The notes under the pieces were generated by a model. That model worked only from the letters and a program-made list of their open reading frames with translations. It was not told the origin of the DNA and ran no database searches. From Bacteroidota bacterium (GTDB lineage Bacteria > Bacteroidota > Ignavibacteria > Ignavibacteriales > Melioribacteraceae), in assembly GCA_023453125.1 (NCBI GenBank), contig JAEXUB010000106.1, forward strand, positions 1 to 46,127: DNA of 46,127 nucleotides. The letters run 5' to 3'. Position 1 is the first letter of the stretch, and every line of letters starts with the position of its first letter. Below, piece by piece: positions 23,268-32,056 of this stretch. The position numbers and the translations under genes are program-made.

Positions 23268-24730
23268 AACTTCTTACGGAGTCTCGCAATAGGTATTTTG
23301 AGCTGTTCTCTGTATTTGGCTATGGTTCTTCTTGCGATATGAATTCCTTTTTCGACAAGCATGCTTGCGATTTTGTCGTCGCTGTAGGGCGCGTCGTTCG
23401 GCTCGTTATCGCAGATTTCTTTAATTAATTCTTTAATGTGCTTATTGCTCACTTCGTCGCCGCCGTCAGTAGAAAGCCCTTCGCTGAAGAAATACTTCAG
23501 TTCGTGAATTCCCTGCGGGCTCTGCACATACTTGCCGTTTACAACGCGGCTTATTGTAGAGATATCCATTCCGATAATATCTGCAATATCTTTATATATC
23601 ATCGGTTTCAGGAATCGGGGGCCGCCGTCAAAAAATTCATACTGCTTTTCAAGAATTGCCTGCATAATCCTGAGGAGTGTATTCCTTCTCTGCTGAATAC
23701 AGGCAATAAACCATTTTGCAGATTCAAATTTTTCTCTCAAAAACCTGTGTGTTTCTTTATCCCTCTCTGAAATCTTTCTCTTTCTCTTATTCGAGTTAAT
23801 CATTTCAAGATAAGTAGGACTGATGGTAACAGACATCATCGATTTATCGTTGAGAGTAACAATAAAATTGCCCTCCACTTTCTCAACCAGGAAGTCCGGG
23901 GTAACCTGGTTGGCTTCTTCCGAATCGATATTCCCTTCCCCCGGCTTTGGATTGAGTTTCTGGATTATGTCAATTGCCGATTTAAGTGTCTCTCTGGATA
24001 GATCAAGATTTTTCTGTATTGCGTCGAAGCGTTTATTGGTAAAGTCGTCCCAGTAATCCGAAAGAATTTTTTCTGCGAAATAGGAGAAATAGGGGTCAAA
24101 CGATGCGTTTCGTATCTGCAGCAGGAGACACTCGCGAAGATTGCGCGCCGCAATGCCTACCGGCTCAAGGGTCTGAACTATGTGAAGCACTCTCTCTGCC
24201 TGCTCCACGGTTACATCCGTATAATCGAACAAACCAAGGTCGTTAACAATTTTTGCCAGATCCTGCTTAAAGTATCCCTCTTTATCAAGACTATCTATAA
24301 TATTCTCTCCGAGAACCGTTTCCTCCTCGGTAAGGTTGAGCATATAAAGCTGTTCAAATAGGGATTCCCTGAGAGTGCGCCGGCTGGGAGCAACCGGATG
24401 AAGCTTGTCCTCTTCTGAAGAACGGTTAAGTTTATCAACATCGTGATCAACTTCGTTCATATAATCTTCTAGTCCGAATTCATCCTGGTCTTTATCGTAA
24501 GAATCGTTTTCTTCTTCGCTTCCTTCTGTTCCTTCCGATTCTGGAGAATCTTCTATCTGCTCCTGCGTCATTTCAAATTCTTCTTCAAGAATTGGATTTA
24601 ATTCCAGTTCTGTCTTTATTCTCTGTTCAAGTGCAAGAGTATTCAGCTGCAGCAGTTTCTGGTATTGAATCTGCTGAGGAGATAATTTCTGCTGTAAAGC
24701 GAGTCTGTGCTGTAGCGAAGGACTAAGCAT
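23264..24730 (-). CDS. rpoN: RNA polymerase sigma-54 factor
   Basis: Sigma-54 directs transcription from -24/-12 promoters and needs an AAA+ activator. The 488 residues show the glutamine-rich activator-interacting region I (LQHRLALQQKLSPQQIQ), an acidic region II (about 55-115), the core-binding domain (YMLNLTEEETVLGENIIDSL), the helix-turn-helix region, and the RpoN box ARRTIAKYRE at about 466-475. It overlaps the DUF3109 gene upstream by 8 bp and the NnrU-like gene downstream by 4 bp. No typical neighbours such as hpf, lptB or ptsN are present, as is usual outside Proteobacteria. Confidence 0.96.
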   Translation of the reverse strand: MLSPSLQHRLALQQKLSPQQIQYQKLLQLNTLALEQRIKTELELNPILEEEFEMTQEQIEDSPESEGTEGSEEENDSYDKDQDEFGLEDYMNEVDHDVDKLNRSSEEDKLHPVAPSRRTLRESLFEQLYMLNLTEEETVLGENIIDSLDKEGYFKQDLAKIVNDLGLFDYTDVTVEQAERVLHIVQTLEPVGIAARNLRECLLLQIRNASFDPYFSYFAEKILSDYWDDFTNKRFDAIQKNLDLSRETLKSAIDIIQKLNPKPGEGNIDSEEANQVTPDFLVEKVEGNFIVTLNDKSMMSVTISPTYLEMINSNKRKRKISERDKETHRFLREKFESAKWFIACIQQRRNTLLRIMQAILEKQYEFFDGGPRFLKPMIYKDIADIIGMDISTISRVVNGKYVQSPQGIHELKYFFSEGLSTDGGDEVSNKHIKELIKEICDNEPNDAPYSDDKIASMLVEKGIHIARRTIAKYREQLKIPIARLRKKL

Positions 24731-25298
24731 TATTTTCCTTTATATAATCCTTAACTTTTTTATACCACGTTTTGCCGAATTTTCTTTCAAGAGAGGAGCG
24801 GCAGAAATCGAATACGGTAGTTCCTTTTTTCTCTCCATTCTCCAAAGCGGGGTGGCATTCTTTATATTCTTCAAAATAAAGAACCGGACCTCCGAAATCA
24901 ATAATTCTGATTGGGAAAAGATGGCACGAAATCGGCTTCTTGTACTCAATCTCCCCGTTCAAAAAGGCCTTTTCAATTGCACATAATGCAATTCCGTTTT
25001 CATAATAAGCAAAGATGCATTCTCTTTTATTTACCGCCCGCACCATCAAATGTCCGTCTGTTTTGAACCAAAATCCGTTTTTTTCGAGATCTTCGACGTG
25101 GGCCCTGGTTAAATACTTCTTTATTTCCGGCAAATGCTTTTCAATCACGGGAATTTCATCTTCATTTAAGGGCGCGCCGTATTCGCTTTCCATTGTGCAG
25201 CAGGCCCCTTTGCATTTCGATAGATCGCATTCGAACTTAATTTCGAAAATATTCTCGTTTATTGTGGTTTTTTCTGTTTCTATTAGAGTATTTTTCAT
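24723..25298 (-). CDS. DUF3109 family cysteine-rich protein
   Basis: A 191-residue soluble protein with nine cysteines, including CDLSKCKGACC (residues 24-34) and later C94, C106, C125 (SCHLFPIR), C148 and C166. This pattern fits DUF3109, related to the YkgJ/Fe-S-or-zinc cluster group; its biochemical role is unknown. I chose the ATG at 25298, which begins MKNTLIETEK. An upstream in-frame start at 25358 would add 20 poorly conserved basic residues. It is the first gene of an operon with rpoN and overlaps rpoN by 8 bp. Confidence 0.85.
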   Translation of the reverse strand: MKNTLIETEKTTINENIFEIKFECDLSKCKGACCTMESEYGAPLNEDEIPVIEKHLPEIKKYLTRAHVEDLEKNGFWFKTDGHLMVRAVNKRECIFAYYENGIALCAIEKAFLNGEIEYKKPISCHLFPIRIIDFGGPVLYFEEYKECHPALENGEKKGTTVFDFCRSSLERKFGKTWYKKVKDYIKENNA

Positions 25299-25341
25299 AT
25301 TTTCGGAACGATTTTTGCTAAAGATAAGGATTTTACGCTTC

Positions 25342-25369
25342 TTTACAAAAATTAGCACCTATTTAAAAT
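25342..25369 (+). promoter_or_regulatory. Candidate sigma-70-type promoter for the SDR gene
   Basis: TTTACA at 25342-25347 and TAAAAT at 25364-25369 with 16 bases between them, 20 bases before the SDR start. Each hexamer is one base off consensus. Read by eye in AT-rich DNA. Confidence 0.3.
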
Positions 25370-25389
25370 ATTTTTTTTGAGTTGGTTTT

Positions 25390-26142
25390 ATGAAAACCGA
25401 AAACAAAACAATCCTTATAACGGGAGCCTCTGCCGGAATAGGGCGCGCAATTGCACTGCGCCTTGCCAAAAAAAATTGCAGGCTCTTTCTTACAGCCCGC
25501 AGAATTGATCTTCTTGAAGAAATTAAAAACTCTCCCCTTAACAGTGCGCAAATAGAAATATTCAAATGCGATGTAAGCAAAAAGGAAGAAGTATCTGCGG
25601 CATACGCCAAAGCAAAGGAAATATTCGGCAAAATAGATATTGCCATTCTTAATGCCGGCACGGGAAGTCCCATATCCGTTGAAAATTTTAATTCACACGG
25701 CGGAGAAGATGCTTTCGGCATTAATTTCTTCGGGGCCGTATACTGGATTGAACTTCTCATAAAGGATTTTATTGAGAAGCAGGAGGGGATTATTGCGGGA
25801 ATATCGAGCCTGGCAGATAACCGCGCCTACGGCGCCACATTTTATAATCCCTCTAAAGCGGCATTATCGGTTCTTCTTGAAGGATTAAGGCTGGACCTGA
25901 GAAAATACAATATTAAGGTTCTTACTGTTAAGCCGGGATTTGTTGATACCCATATGACTTCCAAGAATAAATTTAAAATGCCCTTTATTATGTCTGCCGA
26001 TAAGGCCGCGCGGATAATAATAAGCGGAATTGAAAAGGAAAAATGCATTATCCAATTCCCCCTGCCAATGGTTTTCTTAACCCGCATTCTCGGACTTCTT
26101 CCTTCGAAGGTATTCGATTTTCTTGTTCCCGCCAGGCGGTAG
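25390..26142 (+). CDS. Short-chain dehydrogenase/reductase
   Basis: A 250-residue NAD(P)-dependent oxidoreductase of the classical SDR family. The cofactor loop is TGASAGIG (11-18), NAG is at 88-90, and the catalytic set is S139, Y152 and K156 (YNPSK). TARR at 35-38 after the second strand favours NADP(H). The hydrophobic C-terminus (FPLPMVFLTRILGLLPSKVF) suggests association with membranes or lipid substrates, as in SDRs acting on acyl or sterol-like compounds. It is divergent from the DUF3109-rpoN operon. The substrate cannot be named. Confidence 0.9.
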   Translation: MKTENKTILITGASAGIGRAIALRLAKKNCRLFLTARRIDLLEEIKNSPLNSAQIEIFKCDVSKKEEVSAAYAKAKEIFGKIDIAILNAGTGSPISVENFNSHGGEDAFGINFFGAVYWIELLIKDFIEKQEGIIAGISSLADNRAYGATFYNPSKAALSVLLEGLRLDLRKYNIKVLTVKPGFVDTHMTSKNKFKMPFIMSADKAARIIISGIEKEKCIIQFPLPMVFLTRILGLLPSKVFDFLVPARR

Positions 26143-26240
26143 TTCTTAATAATTTAATTTTTCCAAACTTCTTGATGCTTATCACTTCAATGTTTAAAAA
26201 GAAATGGGTAAATTTATCGAACTAAATAACCCGAACGCTT

Positions 26241-26876
26241 ATGAAAATATTTGATCTCACCCACACGCTTGAAAACGGAATGCCTGTATACCCGGGCACT
26301 GCAAATCCCGAAATTAAAAACAATGCAACAATCGAAAAGAACGGATACGCAGAGAAGAGGTTTCTCTTTTCTACTCACCAGGGAACACACATTGACGCTC
26401 CCGGGCATATAATAGACGGAGCAGAAACGCTGGACAAATTCTGCGCGGATAAATTTTTCGGAAAAGGATGCAAAATTACAATTCCCGCAAATACCGTAAA
26501 AATTGATATGCCTCTTCTTAAAGACAAAAAGGAGATAATCCAAAATTCCGATTTCGTGATTTTTGAATCGGGATGGAGTTCAAAGTGGGGTTCAGATGAA
26601 TATTATAAAGGATTCCCTACGCTAAACGCCGATGCTGCTGAATGGCTCTGCAGTTTTCCCTTAAAGGGAATCGGGTTCGATGCGATTTCTGCTGATCCGT
26701 GCGACTCTGAGAATCTCCCGATTCATAAGATTATACTTTCACACAAGAAGACAATTATTGAAAATCTTAACGCCTTAAGCAAAATACCGGAAACCGGATT
26801 TTATTTTTCCTGTCTTCCCCTTAAAATTGAAGGAGCTGACGGCTCTCCGGTGCGTGCCGCCGCAATTTTATTATAA
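26241..26876 (+). CDS. Cyclase family metal-dependent hydrolase (kynurenine-formamidase-like)
   Basis: A 211-residue enzyme of the cyclase/KynB family, which includes N-formylkynurenine formamidases and isatin hydrolases. The metal motif HxGTHxDxPxH is seen as THQGTHIDAPGH, with H46, H50, D52 and H56. The N-terminus FDLTHTLENGMPVYPGT is also typical. No kynurenine pathway genes are nearby, so the substrate is open. It lies about 100 bp after the SDR, and the gap contains no terminator, so the two may be co-transcribed. Confidence 0.88.
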   Translation: MKIFDLTHTLENGMPVYPGTANPEIKNNATIEKNGYAEKRFLFSTHQGTHIDAPGHIIDGAETLDKFCADKFFGKGCKITIPANTVKIDMPLLKDKKEIIQNSDFVIFESGWSSKWGSDEYYKGFPTLNADAAEWLCSFPLKGIGFDAISADPCDSENLPIHKIILSHKKTIIENLNALSKIPETGFYFSCLPLKIEGADGSPVRAAAILL

Positions 26877-26937
26877 CAATAAAGAGATTAATTGATTAAT
26901 TTGGGCGGTGAGTATTTCAATTAAATATCTCTGAAGA

Positions 26938-28065
26938 ATGATTCTAATCCCAAATAAAACCGACAGCGCCATTCAGAAATTTCCACTGGTTAATTATATT
27001 TTAACCTTTTTAATCCTGACGGCATCCATTCTTTTTTATGCGGGAAAACTTACTGACTTTTTCATTGAATCAATTATGGTTCCCGGATTTTCCCCCATTA
27101 AGGCTTTAGGTAGCGTATTAATTCAGCCGGACCTGATTTCAATCATCTTCATTACCATCTTTATTTATCTTTTGGGGAATGCATTCAATTCAGTAACCGG
27201 AAATATTTACTATCTATTATTCATTGCCGCCTCATCTCTCTTCTCTTCGGTAATACAGTCTCTTACTTCAAATATTCCCCCTATAGGAGCACACGGAATT
27301 CTTGCATCAATATCGGGGGGGATTATGGCAATTCTTCCTTCAAATCAACTTCTTGTATACAGACCCGATTTGGAAGAGGAAACAGGAATAAATCTTTCCT
27401 GGCTCGTATTTCTATGGATTGCCTTTACGGTTTATTCTCTTTTAACATACCTTTCCATAATTAATCTTACGGTTCATCTGGCCTGTTTTGCAGGGGGAGG
27501 CATAATAGCATTCTTACTCGTAAAACTTAAACTGGTAAAATGTACAGACGCTACTCTTCCGGAATGGCTTCAGGATAACATTTCCTATTTAACCGCCTCG
27601 GAATTTTTTGCATCCATACTTCCCACAAAAAAATTTCAGCCGGCGGATGACGAAATTAAGAAAAAAGCAGAAAAGCTTCTTGCCTCTCTCGTCATTCCCT
27701 CCCTGCCCGAAGAAAATGTTGCCGAACCGGAGCCCGCTCCGAAGGAAAACAAAGAGATTAATTCCTCTCCCGAAATAAATTTCAGGCTTCTAAAACCGGT
27801 TCTTCAGAAAGACCATATAACTCTTTATTTTGTATATGAAGGGGCCGAAATAACAGACCTTGAGGCCGGGGGAGAAATCAATAAATGCGAAATATTTCCT
27901 AACGGCAAATTAAACCGGGGGGATTCCGGTTCAATTAAAGTATTCCTCCGCAATCCCGAAAAAACAACCGAAGTTACTTTCTACATTAAATATAAACTCT
28001 CCGGTATTACCGGAATAAAAGAATTTTCATACTCCTCAATTGGCGGCAATCTGACATGCAGATAG
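26938..28065 (+). CDS. Inactive rhomboid-like membrane protein with C-terminal soluble domain
   Basis: The first 200 residues have the rhomboid layout: FPLVNYILTF before TM1, FIYLLGNAFNSVTGN at the end of TM2, PPIGAHGILASISGG for TM4 and VHLACFAGG for TM6. The catalytic serine motif GxSG reads GAHG (H119 in place of Ser), and the TM2 HxxxN that helps form the oxyanion hole is absent. H180 of the dyad is kept. It should therefore not be a serine protease. A linker rich in Pro and Glu (about 255-270) leads to a beta-rich C-terminal domain (about 280-375). It overlaps the ClC gene by 10 bp, which suggests a partner role. Confidence 0.8.
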   Translation: MILIPNKTDSAIQKFPLVNYILTFLILTASILFYAGKLTDFFIESIMVPGFSPIKALGSVLIQPDLISIIFITIFIYLLGNAFNSVTGNIYYLLFIAASSLFSSVIQSLTSNIPPIGAHGILASISGGIMAILPSNQLLVYRPDLEEETGINLSWLVFLWIAFTVYSLLTYLSIINLTVHLACFAGGGIIAFLLVKLKLVKCTDATLPEWLQDNISYLTASEFFASILPTKKFQPADDEIKKKAEKLLASLVIPSLPEENVAEPEPAPKENKEINSSPEINFRLLKPVLQKDHITLYFVYEGAEITDLEAGGEINKCEIFPNGKLNRGDSGSIKVFLRNPEKTTEVTFYIKYKLSGITGIKEFSYSSIGGNLTCR

Positions 28066-30080
28066 CAAATAAAATAAAAATACCCGAATACATTAAAATA
28101 ATTATTTACTCAATTATAATAGGAATAGCAACGGGGCTTGGCTCTGTTCTATTTCACGAAGCTATAGAATACTTTAACAAGGTTTTCTTTGAAAAAACAG
28201 CATCGGGATTTTTCTTTCTCGGCGCATTCGCGGTAATACTGCTCCCCGTTCTTGGAATGCTTATTCAGGCAGTAATGATCTATTCCTTTCCCGAGAGGGC
28301 AAAGAGAAAGGGAGTTGCAGAGGTAATTAAAGCGGTCTCAATGCGGAACGGATTCATAAGTTTTAAAACCACCATCTTTAATTTTCTTGCCCCCGTTATC
28401 TGTATAGGCTCCGGAAACACAGTGGGTCCCGAAGGCCCCGCGGCGCTTATCGGAGGAGGCGTAGCCAGCAAAATTACTCAGTATCTCAAAATATCAGAAT
28501 CGCAGAGACGTGTATTTACCGCGGCGGGAGCCGGGGCTGCAATTGCCGCTATATTCAATACGCCGCTCGGGGGAATTTTCTTTGCACTTGAAGTTGTTCT
28601 GTTCCACGAAATTCAAGCTTCCACATTCTCTGCTCTCATCCTAAGCTCGGTTACAGCCAGCACTGTATCACGCACTATACTGGGCAATAAGTCCCTCTTT
28701 GTCTTTGTCTCCCCCTCTATAGGCTCTTATCAGACATTTTACTTATACATTATACTCGGCATCTTTGCCGGTATAATTTCAATAGCTTTCGTCCGTTATT
28801 CCGGCGGTGTAAACAAATTATTTAATAAATCTCTCATTAAGTTTGCACCCCGGTGGGTTCTAATGGGAGCAGCCGGAATAATTATGGGGGTGTGCGGTTA
28901 TTTCTATAAGGATATTTTCGGTATTGGCTATGCGGGAATTAACAATATACTTGCCGAAACTCTTGTCTGGAAAACTGTTCTAATCCTGTTTCTAATGAAA
29001 TTTTTCCTAGTTCCCATTATACTGCAATCGGGGGGCTTTGGCGGAACATTCGCGCCGGCTTTGTTTATGGGAGCGGGATTCGGATTTCTGTTCGGCACCG
29101 TAGTAGAATCAATCCTTGGGGTTCACATAGACAAAACCGCTTTCATTCTTGTTTCAATGGGGGCGTTTTTGGGGGGAATAAATTCAATTCCCATTGCTTC
29201 TATCTTGATGATCTTTGAAATGACGCGCGACTATACATACATCCTTCCATTGATGCTTGCTGTTGTAATTACTACAATTATTGTTCAGATAGTTTTTAAG
29301 GATTCTGTTCATCTGCGCTCTCTTTACGAACAGGGATACCGTTTCTCTTCTGTTAGAGAAGCCAACGTACTAAACTCTGTAACTGTGGATGAAATTCTTG
29401 TTAAGGATATTCCGGTGATTAAAGAGGATTTATCCTTAATGAAACTGATCTCCTGTTTAATTGAGAGCCCCCATCATACTTTTTATACCGCCAACAAAGA
29501 GGGCCGGCTTACCGGTTCAATTACTGAAGATGAAATACGCCCGATTATAACGGAATTTGAACAGGTGCGCGATGTGCTGGTTGCCGGCGACATTGCCCGA
29601 AAGGAAGTTATAATTGTTTTCAATACCGATACTCTGGACCACGTATTCAAGCTGTTTGAAAATCACAGCGTCGATGAATTCCCCGTTGCTAAAATAGACG
29701 AACCGGATAAAATAATAGGCGTGGTTACCAAGAAGGATGTTATCTCTGTTTATAACAAGGAGAATCTTAAATATAATCTGGCCGAAGGATTTGCAAGAGA
29801 GCTAAAGGTTATGGATAAATCCTCCTGCACAAAAGTAGCAGACGGCTTTTCAATTGCCGAACGCAAAGTTAAAACTGATTTTGTCGGCAAAACCATTTCT
29901 CAGGCAAGGATAAGAAACGATTACGGGCTTGAAATACTTATGATTAAGAAAGACCGTTCGATATACGACAGCAATAATGAAATTATTATTCCCGATGCAC
30001 AGTATAAATTCAACGCCGATGACATTCTTGTTCTGTTCGGCTCCGACGGGAATATTGCAAAAACAGATAATTGGGTGTAA
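28056..30080 (+). CDS. ClC-family anion channel/antiporter with CBS pair and TrkA_C domain
   Basis: A 674-residue ClC protein. The membrane part (1-420) has GSGNTVGPEGP with the gating glutamate E126 and GGFGGTFAP at 326-334; a Glu at E126 fits either a fast H+/anion antiporter or a channel. The early GxGxPE motif reads KGVAE, so its proline is lost. Two CBS domains follow (about 440-570; VGVVTKKDV-like element IIGVVTKKDVISVY), then a TrkA_C-type domain (about 590-665). These cytosolic domains usually bind nucleotides. It overlaps the pseudo-rhomboid upstream, and a PLP decarboxylase starts 2 bp downstream. Confidence 0.93.
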   Translation: MQIANKIKIPEYIKIIIYSIIIGIATGLGSVLFHEAIEYFNKVFFEKTASGFFFLGAFAVILLPVLGMLIQAVMIYSFPERAKRKGVAEVIKAVSMRNGFISFKTTIFNFLAPVICIGSGNTVGPEGPAALIGGGVASKITQYLKISESQRRVFTAAGAGAAIAAIFNTPLGGIFFALEVVLFHEIQASTFSALILSSVTASTVSRTILGNKSLFVFVSPSIGSYQTFYLYIILGIFAGIISIAFVRYSGGVNKLFNKSLIKFAPRWVLMGAAGIIMGVCGYFYKDIFGIGYAGINNILAETLVWKTVLILFLMKFFLVPIILQSGGFGGTFAPALFMGAGFGFLFGTVVESILGVHIDKTAFILVSMGAFLGGINSIPIASILMIFEMTRDYTYILPLMLAVVITTIIVQIVFKDSVHLRSLYEQGYRFSSVREANVLNSVTVDEILVKDIPVIKEDLSLMKLISCLIESPHHTFYTANKEGRLTGSITEDEIRPIITEFEQVRDVLVAGDIARKEVIIVFNTDTLDHVFKLFENHSVDEFPVAKIDEPDKIIGVVTKKDVISVYNKENLKYNLAEGFARELKVMDKSSCTKVADGFSIAERKVKTDFVGKTISQARIRNDYGLEILMIKKDRSIYDSNNEIIIPDAQYKFNADDILVLFGSDGNIAKTDNWV

Positions 30081-30082
30081 GC

Positions 30083-31357
30083 ATGGGTATTCGTATAACG
30101 GCAAATGAGGCGGGGCGGGTATTCAGAATGGCACAGGAAAAAGGATTGCTGAACAGGGACGATTCCTCTGCCGTTTTTTATAACCTTTCTTTTATAGAAG
30201 ACCGTTTTAACGAAGTTAAAGAACTATTTCCCCACTCATCCCTGCACGCCGCTGCAGTTAAGGCTAATCCCCTAATAGAAATATTAAAAATAATCAGCCG
30301 AAACGGATTTGGCGCAGAAGCCGCATCGCTTCCCGAAATTTATCTATCTGAAAAATCGGGTTTTACCCCTGATAAAATTGTTTTTGATTCTCCCGCAAAA
30401 ACAGAAGATGAATTGTTATATGCGCTTAAACAGGGAGTTCATATAAATGCCGACTCTTTGGAAGAACTTGATTTGATTGACCGACTTTTAATGGGCGCGG
30501 AATCAAAATCTACTGCGGGCCTGCGGATTAATCCCCAGGTCGGCACCGGAAAAATTGCCATTACAAGCGTTGCAGGAGAATATTCAAAATTCGGAGTGCC
30601 CGTTAAGGAGTTCCGCCTGGAAATTATTGAAGCATACAAAAAATATGAATGGCTGACCGGAATACATCTCCACGTCGGTTCGCAGGGATGTCCTCTCGAG
30701 CTCCTGTTAAAAGGAGTCGGAGTTGTTTATGAACTGGCTAGCGAAATAAACTCCCAAATTGAAAACAGGCAGGTAAATATTTTCGACCTCGGCGGAGGCT
30801 ATCCGGTTAATTATAAAAAGGAAGACTCTGCTCCTTCTATGAAAGAATATGCCGATGCAATAAAAAAGAACTATCCGCTTCTTTTTACCGGGCAATTTAA
30901 ATTGATTACAGAATTCGGGAGATACTATTTTGCGAATTCCGCTTTTGCATTGAGCAGAATAGATAATATAAAACATCAGGAAGGTGCATCAACCATTGTA
31001 AGCCACCTGGGAGCCGATTTTCTTCTCCGACGGGTTTATAATCCGGAGTCGTGGCATCACGAAATTTCAGTGCTTACAGATTCCGGCGACGTTAAGCAAA
31101 GCTTATTAAAAAATTATGTAATCGGAGGACCCCTCTGTTTTGCGGGGGATATAATTGCAAAAGACATTGCGCTTCCAGAGGCCGAGACCGGCGATTATCT
31201 TCTTATATCGGACGCGGGGGCATATACTATAAGCATGTGGTCAAGGTACAACAGCAGGCAGCTTCCAAAGGTCATAGGATATTATAACGAAGGAAAAGAA
31301 ATATTTATTTTGAAGGAGCGTGAAACGCTGGAGCAGGTTTACAAATTCTGGAGCTGA
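30083..31357 (+). CDS. Fold-type III PLP-dependent decarboxylase (LysA/ornithine-decarboxylase-like)
   Basis: A 424-residue amino-acid decarboxylase of the alanine-racemase-like fold. The PLP lysine is K60 (AVKANPL), H197 (HLHVGSQG) stacks on PLP, the phosphate loop is FDLGGGYP (235-241), and the C-terminal active-site cysteine and aspartate are C352 and D356 (GGPLCFAGDII). DAGAYTISMWSRYN is the usual substrate-side tyrosine region. The EPGR motif is EFGR (277-280). It may be lysA or a relative acting on another amino acid. I chose the ATG at 30083; an in-frame TTG at 30071 lies inside the ClC gene. Confidence 0.85.
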   Translation: MGIRITANEAGRVFRMAQEKGLLNRDDSSAVFYNLSFIEDRFNEVKELFPHSSLHAAAVKANPLIEILKIISRNGFGAEAASLPEIYLSEKSGFTPDKIVFDSPAKTEDELLYALKQGVHINADSLEELDLIDRLLMGAESKSTAGLRINPQVGTGKIAITSVAGEYSKFGVPVKEFRLEIIEAYKKYEWLTGIHLHVGSQGCPLELLLKGVGVVYELASEINSQIENRQVNIFDLGGGYPVNYKKEDSAPSMKEYADAIKKNYPLLFTGQFKLITEFGRYYFANSAFALSRIDNIKHQEGASTIVSHLGADFLLRRVYNPESWHHEISVLTDSGDVKQSLLKNYVIGGPLCFAGDIIAKDIALPEAETGDYLLISDAGAYTISMWSRYNSRQLPKVIGYYNEGKEIFILKERETLEQVYKFWS

Positions 31358-31361
31358 GCAG

Positions 31362-32039
31362 ATGACAACAGATGAAATAATAAATTTTCTAAAGAAAAAC
31401 AGTGATCAAAAGAACCGGGAAGGAATGGCCCGTTTCGGCATAAACGCATCCAATGCTTTCGGAATATCGATGCCTCTCCTTAGAGAACTGGGAAAGAAGA
31501 TCGGCAAAGACCATAAACTTGCCGTTGAATTGTGGAAGACGCGATACCACGAAGCCCGAATATTAAGCTCTCTTATTGCCGACCCTGCACTTACAACATC
31601 TGCACTTATGAATAAGTGGGTAAAGGATTTTAATTCGTGGGATTTATGCGACCAGTGCTGTATGAATTTATTTGCAAAAACCCCTTACGCGATGGAAAAA
31701 ATAATTGAATGGAACGATTCCCCCGATGAGTTTGTAAAAAGAGCATCCTTTTCGTTAATGGCTACCTGTGCAGTTCATCGGAAAGATTGGTCCGATGGCG
31801 ATTTTGAAAATTTCTTTCCTTTGATAGAGAAACACGCCGCGGACGATAGAAATTTTGTAAAAAAGGCTGTAAACTGGGCATTGCGACAGATTGGGAAAAG
31901 AAACCGGCGCCTTAATAAATCGGCGTTTAGATTTTCGGAGAAATTGCTGAAAATTGATTCAAAATCGGCAAAATGGATTGCTTCGGATGCTATTAAAGAG
32001 TTGACAAACAGCAAAATTCAAAGTAGATTGAAATCCTAA
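31362..32039 (+). CDS. DNA alkylation repair protein, AlkD-like HEAT-repeat glycosylase
   Basis: A 225-residue protein made of HEAT-like helix pairs. AlkD removes 3- and 7-alkylpurines from DNA without base flipping. The catalytic region is NSWDLCD, placing W93 and D97 like W109 and D113 of Bacillus cereus AlkD, and R127 (VKRAS) fits the third key residue. YHEARILSSLIAD and RKDWSDGDFE also fit the family. The ATG at 31362 lies 4 bp after the decarboxylase stop. An upstream GTG at 31320 inside that gene lacks conserved sequence. Confidence 0.88.
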   Translation: MTTDEIINFLKKNSDQKNREGMARFGINASNAFGISMPLLRELGKKIGKDHKLAVELWKTRYHEARILSSLIADPALTTSALMNKWVKDFNSWDLCDQCCMNLFAKTPYAMEKIIEWNDSPDEFVKRASFSLMATCAVHRKDWSDGDFENFFPLIEKHAADDRNFVKKAVNWALRQIGKRNRRLNKSAFRFSEKLLKIDSKSAKWIASDAIKELTNSKIQSRLKS

Positions 32040-32056
32040 AGTTACAATAAATACAA

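Noticed and set aside
25359..25760. Minus-strand open frame of 133 codons opposite the SDR start
   Set aside because: It covers the SDR cofactor site on the other strand, and no domain is visible.
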